NCBI GenBank assembly: GCA_031289995.1
Contig: JAITOI010000067.1
Location: 1 to 6,353 of the forward strand
Origin: Prevotellaceae bacterium
GTDB taxonomy: Bacteria; Bacteroidota; Bacteroidia; Bacteroidales; UBA932
Reading direction: 5' to 3'
DNA: 6,353 bases
Below, one piece after another: positions 1 to 5,995 of this stretch. The notes under the pieces were generated by a model that made no database searches, was not told the DNA's origin, and saw nothing but the letters and a program-made list of their open reading frames with translations. The translations under genes and the position numbers were made by a program. How positions within the stretch are numbered: the stretch's first letter is position 1; every line of letters begins with the position of its first letter.

Positions 1-15
1 AAAATTTTCATCACC

Positions 16-813
16 ATGAAAACAAATTATGTCCTGTGCGCTGCGGCTGCAGCAGCGTTGGCGGTTGCCGGATGCAGCCAAAACAGCAGCAAAAAAACGC
101 AGCTCACCACCGAGCTGCAGGCGAGCGATACTGCGGGCTATCCCATCCCCACAGCCTACGAGGTGACCGACCTCATCAACCGCTCGGGAGCGGCCTACAT
201 CTTCGATGTAACCAACCCGACAAGCAAGGTGGACGCCTACCTCAGCGAGTCGGAGAAGGCGCTCAATCTCGGCGTGTATGGCGCCGATTTGGCCTACGCC
301 ACCACCTACAACCAAACGCAGGAAACCATGAGCTACCTCAAGGCGCTCAAGCAGCTGGTGGACGAGCTGCAGGTCGTTACCAACCTCAACGCCCAGCTGG
401 CGCAACGGGTGGAAGAGCACATCAACGAAAACAACAAGGATTCGCTCATCCACATCATCACCTGCTCGTTCCACGAAACCTACTCCTTCCTCGTGGACAA
501 CGGCAAGGACAACACGTCCATTCTGGTGATGAGCGGCATGTGGGTCGAGGCCTTGTACCTGCTCGCCTACGTAACCACCACCAGCGCCAACCCCGAAGAC
601 CTCATGCCGGTGGTAGCGGCGCAAAAACAGCCGCTCGACAAGCTGATGGCCATCATCGAAAAGAACACGTCGAGCGATGACATCGCCCAGCTGCAAACCC
701 AGCTGCAGCCTATCGTTGACGAGTTCGCCACGGTTGGCAAAGACATCACGTTCGCGCAGGCGAAGCAAATATTTAGCGTAGCTGAAAAGGTGCGCGCGGG
801 GATCATCAAGTGA
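16..813 (+). CDS. Conserved Bacteroidota-type lipoprotein of unknown function
   Basis: This encodes a 265-residue predicted lipoprotein. The N-terminus has a short basic start, an Ala-rich hydrophobic stretch and a lipobox ending AVAG-C20, so signal peptidase II processing and lipid anchoring are expected. The residues after Cys20 (SQNSSKK) are not acidic, so the acidic surface-export signal known in some Bacteroidota lipoproteins is not evident and a periplasm-facing location is more likely. The rest looks mostly alpha-helical, with Tyr- and Thr-rich stretches such as GVYGADLAYATTYNQTQET (about residues 86-104) and a later hydrophobic SGMWVEALYLLAYV (about 172-185). The pattern resembles hypothetical lipoproteins I have seen in Bacteroidota, but I know of no assigned function. 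The start at 16 is the first ATG and gives an intact signal peptide. Its 3' end overlaps the convergent DUF4834 gene by 8 bases. The promoter would lie outside the window. Confidence 0.88.
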   Translation: MKTNYVLCAAAAAALAVAGCSQNSSKKTQLTTELQASDTAGYPIPTAYEVTDLINRSGAAYIFDVTNPTSKVDAYLSESEKALNLGVYGADLAYATTYNQTQETMSYLKALKQLVDELQVVTNLNAQLAQRVEEHINENNKDSLIHIITCSFHETYSFLVDNGKDNTSILVMSGMWVEALYLLAYVTTTSANPEDLMPVVAAQKQPLDKLMAIIEKNTSSDDIAQLQTQLQPIVDEFATVGKDITFAQAKQIFSVAEKVRAGIIK

Positions 814-1042
814 GGTCTTCGTACTCGACGTACTCCCCCACGCCATTAGGAATAACCTTCTTGGGAGCTTCGGGCGGTGCCTCGTGCGCCGCCTGTTTTT
901 TTGCCGTATGCTGGTTCAAATCTGCGCCCATACGCCGCGCCAGGTGCCGCATCCACAAGCGAAGCAAATAGCCGCCCAGAGGCCGAGCAACGAGTCTTAT
1001 AAGCAGGATAATGAGGACGAGAATTAGCAGGAAGCGAGCCAT
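806..1042 (-). CDS. Small membrane protein, DUF4834-like
   Basis: This is a 78-residue protein. It begins with one strongly hydrophobic segment (about residues 4-18, LLILVLIILLIRLVA), followed by a basic, aromatic juxtamembrane region (about 20-40). A hydrophilic tail rich in Ala, Pro and Lys ends in GEYVEYEDLT. A short N-terminal membrane anchor with a conserved acidic GEYVDYEE-like C-terminus is what I recall of the DUF4834 family, found in Bacteroidota and without known function. The assignment is from memory of the family, not a search. The gene lies 131 bases downstream of the OmpA-family gene on the same strand, but a strong inverted repeat sits between them, so co-transcription is doubtful. 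No Shine-Dalgarno sequence is visible. The start is preceded by an A-run and by the ATTTGAAATCT leader core. Its stop overlaps the end of the convergent lipoprotein gene. Confidence 0.82.
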   Translation of the reverse strand: MARFLLILVLIILLIRLVARPLGGYLLRLWMRHLARRMGADLNQHTAKKQAAHEAPPEAPKKVIPNGVGEYVEYEDLT

Positions 1043-1061
1043 TTTTTTAGTTCAAAATTTA

Positions 1062-1072
1062 AGATTTCAAAT
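1062..1072 (-). repeat. Leader core ATTTGAAATCT, copy 1 (upstream of DUF4834 gene)
   Basis: This is an exact 11-base match, read on the minus strand, to the cores upstream of nqrF and the TPM gene. It lies 19 bases before the start codon, inside an A/T-rich stretch that continues TAAATTTTG. That continuation resembles the -7 motif TAnnTTTG with one extra spacer base, but I do not call a promoter because no -33 element fits. The flanks match the other two copies less well than those match each other. Confidence 0.6.
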
Positions 1073-1085
1073 TGCTATTTACCAC

Positions 1086-1115
1086 GAAGCCGCGAGAAAA
1101 ATTTCTCGCGGCTTC
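1086..1115. terminator. 14-bp inverted repeat, candidate terminator
   Basis: GAAGCCGCGAGAAA (1086-1099) and its exact reverse complement TTTCTCGCGGCTTC (1102-1115) are separated by only AA. In RNA this would fold as a GC-rich stem of about 13 pairs with a tetraloop. It lies 58 bases past the stop codon of the minus-strand OmpA-family gene and upstream of the DUF4834 start, which suits a terminator or 3'-end stabilising hairpin. Neither strand has a long U-tract after the stem, so it is not a textbook intrinsic terminator. A binding site for a dimeric protein is an alternative. Confidence 0.5.
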
Positions 1116-1127
1116 CATCTTTACTAC

Positions 1128-1174
1128 ATCGCACAATCGCATATCGCACATCGTACAATCGCACATCGCATCGC
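1128..1174. repeat. Degenerate tandem array of ATCGCAC-like heptamers
   Basis: Six imperfect units of 6-8 bases follow head to tail: ATCGCACA, ATCGCAT, ATCGCAC, ATCGTACA, ATCGCAC and ATCGCA, then a partial TCGC. The array begins 13 bases after the inverted repeat and reaches the first base of the OmpA-family stop codon (minus strand, 1174-1176). It would therefore be transcribed as the start of that gene's 3' untranslated region. Function is unknown; it may be a slippage-generated microsatellite. Confidence 0.7.
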
Positions 1175-3501
1175 TACTCCGTCGAGAGAATTTTCACCTC
1201 CGTGCGGCGGTTGCGGGCGTGCTCTTTTTCGGTACGCGCATTTTTCACAATGGGGCGGGTGGGGCCGTAGCCCTTGGCCACTATGCGGTCGAGGTCGATG
1301 CCTTCCTTGATGAGGTAGTTCACGCACGACTGCGAGCGGCGCTGCGACAGGCTCATGTTGGTCTCCATCGAGCCGTTAGAATCGGTGTGCGAGCTAAGCT
1401 CAATGCGCACGCTCGGGTTGATTTTCATAAACGACACCAGCTTGTCGAGCTCCTTGAACGCGGACTTATTCAGCTCCGCTTTGGCCACGGCGTAGTTCAC
1501 GTTGTCCACCTTGAAGGTGGTGCCCGTCGAGAGTTTGCGCACCACAAGGGTAACGTAAACGTTGTTGTCAACAACCTTCGATTCTACCACCGCCGGCTTT
1601 ACCGGCTGCTTACCTTTCTTGCCTTTTGGGGCGGGCTTTGCCGACGCTTTTGGGAGTGTAGCAGCCTTGATGTTGTCAACCGAAGCCGGCACGTAGCCTT
1701 TCGACTGCGCGTCGAGGTTGTAGACGTTATTGGGCACTAAGTCGAAGTAGGCTCTGCCTGCGCCGTCGGAAACGCGCACCTCGCCGCGCTTTTTGGTGAG
1801 GTCCATCAGCTTGAGCTCCATGTTTTCGATGGGCGAGGTATCGGTGCCATTCACGCTCACCACCGTAACCACCAGCAGCGGCTTACCCACAACCGGTTTC
1901 GGCATCGGCTTCACCTCGCCGGTGCTGGTTTTGACAAACGAGTAGATGTCGTCGCCAAGGTAGCCGCCAGGCCGGTTGGAGGCCAGCACGCCTTCTTTAT
2001 CCGAGCCGGGCAAAAATACCATGGCAAAGTCGGCAAACGGCGAGTTGAGCGGCTTGCGCTGGTTCTCCACGCTCTTCCACTTGCCGATTTCGCCAACGGC
2101 TTTGAAGATGTCTAAGCCGCCAAGCCCTGGATGGCCGTTGGAGGAGAAGTAGAGCACGCCTTTGCCGTCGAGGGTGGGAAACACTTCTTGTTCGGGCGTG
2201 TTGATGACCTTGCCCAAGTTCTCGGGCTTGCCCCAGGTGCCGTCGTTGTTGAGGGTGCAGGAGTAGATGTCGAATCCGCCAACGCCATTGGGCATGTCGG
2301 ACGCTAAGTAGAGCGTGCGCCCGTCGGCAGAAATGCAGGGGTTTTGCACCGAATAGGCAGGGTTGTTGTGGGGGAATGGCACGGGGTCGCCCCAAACGCC
2401 ACCCTCCTTGTGCACGATGTAGATGCCGTTGGCATCCATCACGCCGCTTTTGGTCAGCGGGCTGTGGCAAAAATACATGGTGTTGCCGTCGGAGGTAAAG
2501 CACGCCATGCCGCTGTGCTGGCCGGTATTGAAGGGCGCGGGCAGCTCCCGCGGCGCAGTCCACACGTAGCTACCTAAAAATCCGTTGCCCACGTTTTCCT
2601 TTTTCTCAATGCTGGTCAGGTAGAGATGCGTGGTGTAAAATTGCTCGGGACCCTTTTGTGTGGCCTCCATTGTTTTGAGCGTTTTTTTGCTCTCCGTTGA
2701 CATTTTGGCAATGCGCTTTTCTCTATCGCGTTCGCCGGTTTTATCTTCGAAATCGTTGCCGTCGTAAATGCTGTGCGACACTTTGCCGCTGGGCGGGTAA
2801 TGCTTGGTGAAGTCGATAAGGGAGGTTCGGCCAAGATCGCTGCGCATTCGGATGAGGGTGCTGGTGTCCTCGTCGATGTCCTGGCCAAGTGCGGCTTTGG
2901 TGGCCAGCACTTCGTCGCGGTTGCCGAGCACGTACAGGCTGTCGCAGTTGGTGGTGTACACCAGCATCCCTTCGCAGAATGCGCTGGGGAACTCGTCGCG
3001 CAGCGTGCTGATGCGCCGCTCTGGAGTTGTCGTGTACATGGGGATACGCTTGGCGATGATGGCCGCGCTGTCGCAGTCTTCGATACGCTTCTGGGCCTCG
3101 CCTCGGCTGCCGCCCATGTCGATGTAGCTCTGGTAGGCCTTGCGCGCGTCGTCGTACTTGCCGTTCATCTTTAGCACGTCGGCGTAGGCGAGCGTTTGTG
3201 AAGCGTTCGGCAGCCGTCCACCGTTGCCGTTGCGAGCACGCATGTAGTAGTCTTCGGCCTCCGGGTAACGGCGTAACTTTTCGAGCACTTCGGCCATGTC
3301 GAGCGTGGCTTCAAGGCTGGGCTGCCGGTTGTAGAGCACCTGAAATTCTTCCAAGGCCGCCAGTACCGATTGGTACTCTTTTTTTGCCATCTGTTTTTTC
3401 GCATTCGCGCGCGTAGGCGCTGCCGTCGGCTGTGCCCACGCTGTGCCGCCGCCAGCAAGCAGCAGCAGCGTTAGTAGTAGCGTTATTTGTTGTTTTTTCA
3501 T
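1174..3501 (-). CDS. PorE-like TPR / PD40 propeller / CRD / OmpA-domain protein
   Basis: This is a 775-residue secreted envelope protein. Domains in order: a signal peptide with likely cleavage at AWA-Q (after residue 23); TPR-like helices (about 35-130); a PD40/WD40-like propeller with recurring blade motifs such as SADGRTLYLAS (about 389) and FSSNGHPGLGGLDIF (about 450); a carboxypeptidase-regulatory-like beta domain (about 539-606); a Lys/Pro/Ala linker (about 615-640); and an OmpA-type peptidoglycan-binding domain (about 658-775). The last carries the HTD aspartate (about 705) and the later RR region. This domain order matches PorE of the type IX secretion system, but many Bacteroidota carry several such paralogs, so the role is inferred and no symbol is assigned. 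The protein has no lipobox. The frame stays open to 3639, but the start at 3501 is preferred: it gives a proper signal peptide, and a -7 motif lies inside the upstream extension. Confidence 0.93.
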   Translation of the reverse strand: MKKQQITLLLTLLLLAGGGTAWAQPTAAPTRANAKKQMAKKEYQSVLAALEEFQVLYNRQPSLEATLDMAEVLEKLRRYPEAEDYYMRARNGNGGRLPNASQTLAYADVLKMNGKYDDARKAYQSYIDMGGSRGEAQKRIEDCDSAAIIAKRIPMYTTTPERRISTLRDEFPSAFCEGMLVYTTNCDSLYVLGNRDEVLATKAALGQDIDEDTSTLIRMRSDLGRTSLIDFTKHYPPSGKVSHSIYDGNDFEDKTGERDREKRIAKMSTESKKTLKTMEATQKGPEQFYTTHLYLTSIEKKENVGNGFLGSYVWTAPRELPAPFNTGQHSGMACFTSDGNTMYFCHSPLTKSGVMDANGIYIVHKEGGVWGDPVPFPHNNPAYSVQNPCISADGRTLYLASDMPNGVGGFDIYSCTLNNDGTWGKPENLGKVINTPEQEVFPTLDGKGVLYFSSNGHPGLGGLDIFKAVGEIGKWKSVENQRKPLNSPFADFAMVFLPGSDKEGVLASNRPGGYLGDDIYSFVKTSTGEVKPMPKPVVGKPLLVVTVVSVNGTDTSPIENMELKLMDLTKKRGEVRVSDGAGRAYFDLVPNNVYNLDAQSKGYVPASVDNIKAATLPKASAKPAPKGKKGKQPVKPAVVESKVVDNNVYVTLVVRKLSTGTTFKVDNVNYAVAKAELNKSAFKELDKLVSFMKINPSVRIELSSHTDSNGSMETNMSLSQRRSQSCVNYLIKEGIDLDRIVAKGYGPTRPIVKNARTEKEHARNRRTEVKILSTE

Positions 3502-3540
3502 TACTATGATAATTTTTATAATCCAAAAAAAATTGTCGCG

Positions 3541-3573
3541 CAAAAGTACTAAAATTTTAAATGCTACCAGCAA
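3541..3573 (-). promoter_or_regulatory. Predicted promoter of the PorE-like gene
   Basis: On the minus strand, TACTTTTG (3548 to 3541) fits the Bacteroidota -7 consensus TAnnTTTG. A TTG (3573 to 3571) lies 22 bases upstream of it, slightly more than the usual 19-21. A transcript would begin around 3535 and give a leader of roughly 33 A/T-rich bases before the ATG at 3501, with no Shine-Dalgarno sequence. The remainder of the 205-base gap (3502-3706) shows no strong terminator for nqrF and no RNA gene that I can see. Confidence 0.45.
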
Positions 3574-3706
3574 TAAGCTGTGATTTTGCTTGAAAAATCT
3601 TGCGTTAGGCCTCTCCATGTTTGCTCTCATCAACAACAAACAAGTTTACAATCAATTTATTGCACCTGTTTCCCCGTGCTTTATTTTTTTTGCAAGGCTA
3701 AAAAAA

Positions 3707-4948
3707 TTACCCACCAAAATTATCGTACATCACCATTTCGTTGGGCACGCCAAGATTGTAGAGCATCGTGGTGGCAGCAGCCGTCATCATCGGCGGGCCG
3801 CAGAGGTAGTACTCCACGTCTTCGGGCGCGTCGTGCGACTTCAAATATTGGTCGTAAATCACCTGGTGGATAAAGCCCGTGGGGCCAGTCCAGCCGTCGG
3901 TTTGCAGCGGGTCGGAGAGGGCGATGGTGAAGCGAAAGTTGGGGAATTTTTTTTCGATAGCGCGAAAATCTTCCTCGTAAAAAACCTCGCGCAGCGAGCG
4001 TGCGCCGTACCAAAACGTAACCTTGCAGCCGGTGCGTAGCGTGTGGAACAAATGGAAGATGTGCGAGCGCATGGGCGCCATGCCTGCACCGCCGCCGATG
4101 AACATCTTTTCGCTGCTCGTGTCGCGCAGAAAAAATTCGCCGTACGGTCCCGAAATGTTCACCTTGTCGCCCGCCTTGCGCGAAAAAATATACGACGAGC
4201 AAACACCCGGATTGACGCCTGCAAATGCGCCTGCAGCCTTGTCCCAGGGCGGCGTGGCGATGCGCACGTTGAGCATAACAATGTTGCCCTCGGCAGGGTG
4301 GTTGGCCATCGAGTAGGCGCGGTAGGTGGGCGCAGAATTTTTCATCTTCAGCTCCCAAATTTTCATCCTGTCCCAGTCTTCGCGAAATTGCGGCTCCACG
4401 CTCAGGTCGCGTGCGTAGTTCACCTCGCAGGGTGGCACGTCCACCTGCACGAAGCCACCCGACTTGAATTGCAGCGTTTCGCCCGCGGGCAGCTTCACCA
4501 CAAACTCCTTGATGAACGTGGCCACGTTGCGGTTGCTCACCACCTCGCACTCCCATTTTTTGACGCCCAAAATAGCTTCGGGAATGGCCACCTCCATACG
4601 CTCGCGCACCTTGACCTGGCACGCCAGCCGCCATCCTTGCTGCTGCTGCTGGCGCGAAAAAAATCCCTGCTCGGTGGGTAGTATGCCGCCGCCACCGCTC
4701 ATCACGCGACACCGGCATAGGCCGCAGCTGCCACCGCCGCCGCAGGCCGACGATAGAAAAATTTTGCTGTTGGCCAGCGACGCCAGCAGCGACCCGCCCG
4801 CGCTCACCTGCAGCGTACGCTCGCCGCCGTTGATGCGTAGCTCTACGTTGCCCTGCGGTACAAGGCGCTGCCTCGCATACAGCAGCAGCGACACCAGCAG
4901 CAGTATGATGAGCAAAAAGACGGATAATGCGATGAACGTTGTTTGCAT
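3707..4948 (-). CDS. nqrF: Na+-translocating NADH:quinone reductase subunit F
   Basis: This 413-residue subunit accepts electrons from NADH via FAD and passes them through a 2Fe-2S centre into the Na+-pumping NADH:quinone reductase at the inner membrane. One N-terminal membrane helix (about 4-24) is followed by a ferredoxin domain with cluster ligands C69, C75, C78 and C110. The FAD site shows R210-A-Y212-S213, and the NADH side shows GGGAGMAPMRSH (285-296) and CGPPMM (383-388). The insertion containing FREDWDRMKIW and the terminal DNFGG are characteristic of NqrF rather than of soluble oxygenase reductases. Length is near the usual 405-410. A short CAG run encodes five glutamines (100-104) just before C110. 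The gene is divergent from the TPM gene, so nqrE is not directly upstream, unlike the usual nqrABCDEF order. A second long open frame over this gene is a shadow. Confidence 0.97.
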   Translation of the reverse strand: MQTTFIALSVFLLIILLLVSLLLYARQRLVPQGNVELRINGGERTLQVSAGGSLLASLANSKIFLSSACGGGGSCGLCRCRVMSGGGGILPTEQGFFSRQQQQQGWRLACQVKVRERMEVAIPEAILGVKKWECEVVSNRNVATFIKEFVVKLPAGETLQFKSGGFVQVDVPPCEVNYARDLSVEPQFREDWDRMKIWELKMKNSAPTYRAYSMANHPAEGNIVMLNVRIATPPWDKAAGAFAGVNPGVCSSYIFSRKAGDKVNISGPYGEFFLRDTSSEKMFIGGGAGMAPMRSHIFHLFHTLRTGCKVTFWYGARSLREVFYEEDFRAIEKKFPNFRFTIALSDPLQTDGWTGPTGFIHQVIYDQYLKSHDAPEDVEYYLCGPPMMTAAATTMLYNLGVPNEMVMYDNFGG

Positions 4949-4955
4949 AATTTTT

Positions 4956-4966
4956 AGATTTCAAAT
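4956..4966 (-). repeat. Leader core ATTTGAAATCT, copy 2 (upstream of nqrF)
   Basis: This copy ends 7 bases before the nqrF start codon. Read on the minus strand, it sits in the context GCTAAAGTCTGAG-core-AAAAATT, closely matching the leader of the divergent TPM gene. On the plus strand AGATTTCAAATCT (4956-4968) is also a perfect 6+1+6 palindrome. It would form the 5' untranslated region of the nqrF transcript. Confidence 0.75.
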
Positions 4967-4988
4967 CTCAGACTTTAGCACTTGGCGG

Positions 4989-5020
4989 CAAAGGTAGAAA
5001 TTTTTTCGTGCGCCTGCAAA
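4989..5020 (-). promoter_or_regulatory. Predicted nqrF promoter
   Basis: On the minus strand, TTTG (5020 to 5017) and TACCTTTG (4996 to 4989) are separated by exactly 20 bases. This is a full match to the Bacteroidota sigma pattern TTTG-N19-21-TAnnTTTG. It implies a transcript start near 4983 and a leader of about 35 bases, most of which is the shared leader repeat. It supports nqrF being transcribed from its own promoter. Confidence 0.65.
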
Positions 5021-5050
5021 ATTTGGGCGATTTTTGCAGCGTGTTTTTCG

Positions 5051-5058
5051 TACCTTTG
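5051..5058 (+). promoter_or_regulatory. Predicted -7 element of the TPM gene promoter
   Basis: TACCTTTG matches the TAnnTTTG consensus and is identical to the -7 element of the divergent nqrF promoter. The -33 side is weaker: the candidate TTTG sequences lie 14 or 25 bases upstream rather than 19-21. A transcript would begin near 5063-5066, leaving a leader of under 30 bases made almost entirely of the shared repeat. Confidence 0.45.
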
Positions 5059-5075
5059 CGTCGCTAAAATCTGAA

Positions 5076-5086
5076 ATTTGAAATCT
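5076..5086 (+). repeat. Leader core ATTTGAAATCT, copy 3 (upstream of TPM gene)
   Basis: This copy ends 5 bases before the ATG at 5092. The surrounding leader (5064-5091) starts GCTAAAATCTGAA and mirrors the nqrF leader across the divergent region. Within it the octamer AATCTGAA occurs twice, at 5068-5075 and 5082-5089, a 14-base period. Confidence 0.75.
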
Positions 5087-5091
5087 GAATT

Positions 5092-5865
5092 ATGAGACAC
5101 TGCCTCTCTATTTTCGCACTACTTTTGAGCTTAGCCTCTGCCGCGCAAACCCTGCCCCAGCCTATGCAGCCGCCACGTTTGCTGAACGATTTTGCCGCCA
5201 TTTTCGCACCGCAGCAGCAGCTGGCAATCGAGCAAAAGTTGCGCATTTACCACGACTCCACATCCACGCAAATCTACGTCGTTACCCTCGCCAACACCGA
5301 TGGATACTCGCTTGCGCAGCTGTCGCCCTTGCTCTTCGAGCAGTGGGGCATTGGGCAAAAGGACAAAAATAACGGCCTGCTTATCCTCGTCAAACCCAAG
5401 CGTGGTGCGGAACACGGCGATGTGTTCATCGGCACCGGATACGGCATGGAGGGCGTGCTGCCCGACGCGATTTGCAAGCGCATCATCGAGCTGGAAATGC
5501 TGCCACACTTTCGTACCAACGACTATTTTTCGGGCATCAACGCTGCCGTTGATGCCATCATTTCCGCCGCCGCGGGCGAGTATCGGGCGGTGCCGAAAGC
5601 CAATAACGGCGCACCTTCGCGCGTTATCCCGCTGCTCGTGCTCGCGCTGCTAATAGCCATTTTTATCGCCGGTCGCAAGGGCAACGGAAAGGGCAACGGC
5701 GGCAGCAAACGCAACAACAGCGGGCTGTTCTTTTTGCCCTTCCTGTGGGGCAGCGGACGTCGCAGCAGCGGCGGTTTTGGCAGCGGCGGATTTGGTGGGA
5801 TGGGCGGTTTCGGCGGAGGCGGTGGCGGACGCTCTGGCGGCGGCGGAGCGGGAGGACGGTGGTGA
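5092..5865 (+). CDS. TPM-domain (YgcG-like) membrane protein with Gly-rich tail
   Basis: This 257-residue protein has a signal peptide (likely cleaved near residue 18, SAA-Q), a periplasmic TPM domain (about 30-165), one membrane helix (about 177-194) and a basic, Gly/Ser-rich tail ending GGGGAGGRW. TPM hallmarks are NDFAAIF, STQIYVVTL, the W85-G-I-G motif followed by KNNGLLILV, and GYGMEG (116-121) followed by Asp and an Ile-rich helix. The family is widespread. Proposed roles include phosphatase activity and membrane-protein maintenance, but the bacterial function is not settled. The usual end of YgcG-like proteins, a Gly-rich tail finishing in Trp, is present, so the gene looks full length. 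A lemA partner gene, common beside such proteins, is not seen here. The ATG at 5092 is chosen because it directly precedes the signal peptide and follows the leader repeat. Confidence 0.93.
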   Translation: MRHCLSIFALLLSLASAAQTLPQPMQPPRLLNDFAAIFAPQQQLAIEQKLRIYHDSTSTQIYVVTLANTDGYSLAQLSPLLFEQWGIGQKDKNNGLLILVKPKRGAEHGDVFIGTGYGMEGVLPDAICKRIIELEMLPHFRTNDYFSGINAAVDAIISAAAGEYRAVPKANNGAPSRVIPLLVLALLIAIFIAGRKGNGKGNGGSKRNNSGLFFLPFLWGSGRRSSGGFGSGGFGGMGGFGGGGGGRSGGGGAGGRW

Positions 5866-5898
5866 TTTTTGATGGCGGAATCAGCGCATCCGTAGCAA

Positions 5899-5929
5899 TT
5901 GGCAAAATAAAAATAATATCGTATTTTTG
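5899..5929 (+). promoter_or_regulatory. Predicted promoter of the MG2-domain gene
   Basis: TTG (5899-5901) and TATTTTTG (5922-5929) are separated by 20 bases, matching the Bacteroidota -33/-7 pattern. A transcript would begin near 5935 and carry a leader of about 60 bases. No terminator for the TPM gene is visible in 5866-5898, so some read-through from upstream is possible. Confidence 0.6.
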
Positions 5930-5933
5930 CCCC

Positions 5934-5967
5934 GCAATGCATTTACATTGCAGCGCTAATTGGCGCT
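5934..5967 (+). other. Two adjacent short inverted repeats in the 5' leader
   Basis: GCAATG-cattta-CATTGC (5934-5951) is followed without a gap by AGCGC-taattg-GCGCT (5952-5967). Each has a perfect stem (6 and 5 pairs) and a six-base loop. They would sit at the very 5' end of the MG2-gene transcript if the predicted promoter is right. The stems are short, so chance is a real alternative. Confidence 0.4.
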
Positions 5968-5995
5968 TATCATTCACAAAAATCTTGGTACATAA

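Noticed and set aside
1072..1740. 222-codon plus-strand frame antisense to the OmpA-domain region
   Set aside because: It is opposite the strongly conserved OmpA and CRD coding sequence, starts within the intergenic repeat area and shows no recognisable protein features.
3502..3639. 46-codon N-terminal extension of the PorE-like frame
   Set aside because: It would place the signal peptide internally and lies across a good -7 element, so the start at 3501 is more likely.
3580..3706. Possible intrinsic terminator after nqrF
   Set aside because: Only a 4-base GCAC/GTGC pairing with a long loop was found near an A/T run. This is too weak to call.
4043..4681. 212-codon plus-strand frame antisense to nqrF
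   Set aside because: The translation is His, Val and Arg rich as expected from the reverse complement of GC-rich codons, with no signal, domain or promoter.
4856..4906. CAG/CTG-rich runs within the start of nqrF as a possible repeat element
   Set aside because: They encode the Leu-rich membrane helix and reflect codon choice, not an independent repeat.
3720..4964. 414-codon minus-strand open frame nearly coextensive with nqrF
   Set aside because: Its translation is low in hydrophobic pattern and rich in Arg, Ala, Gly and His, with no domain. nqrF in the other frame has all family motifs, so this is a GC-rich shadow.
5523..5942. Proline-rich minus-strand frame opposite the TPM gene
   Set aside because: The proline runs are simply the complement of the glycine-rich tail codons.
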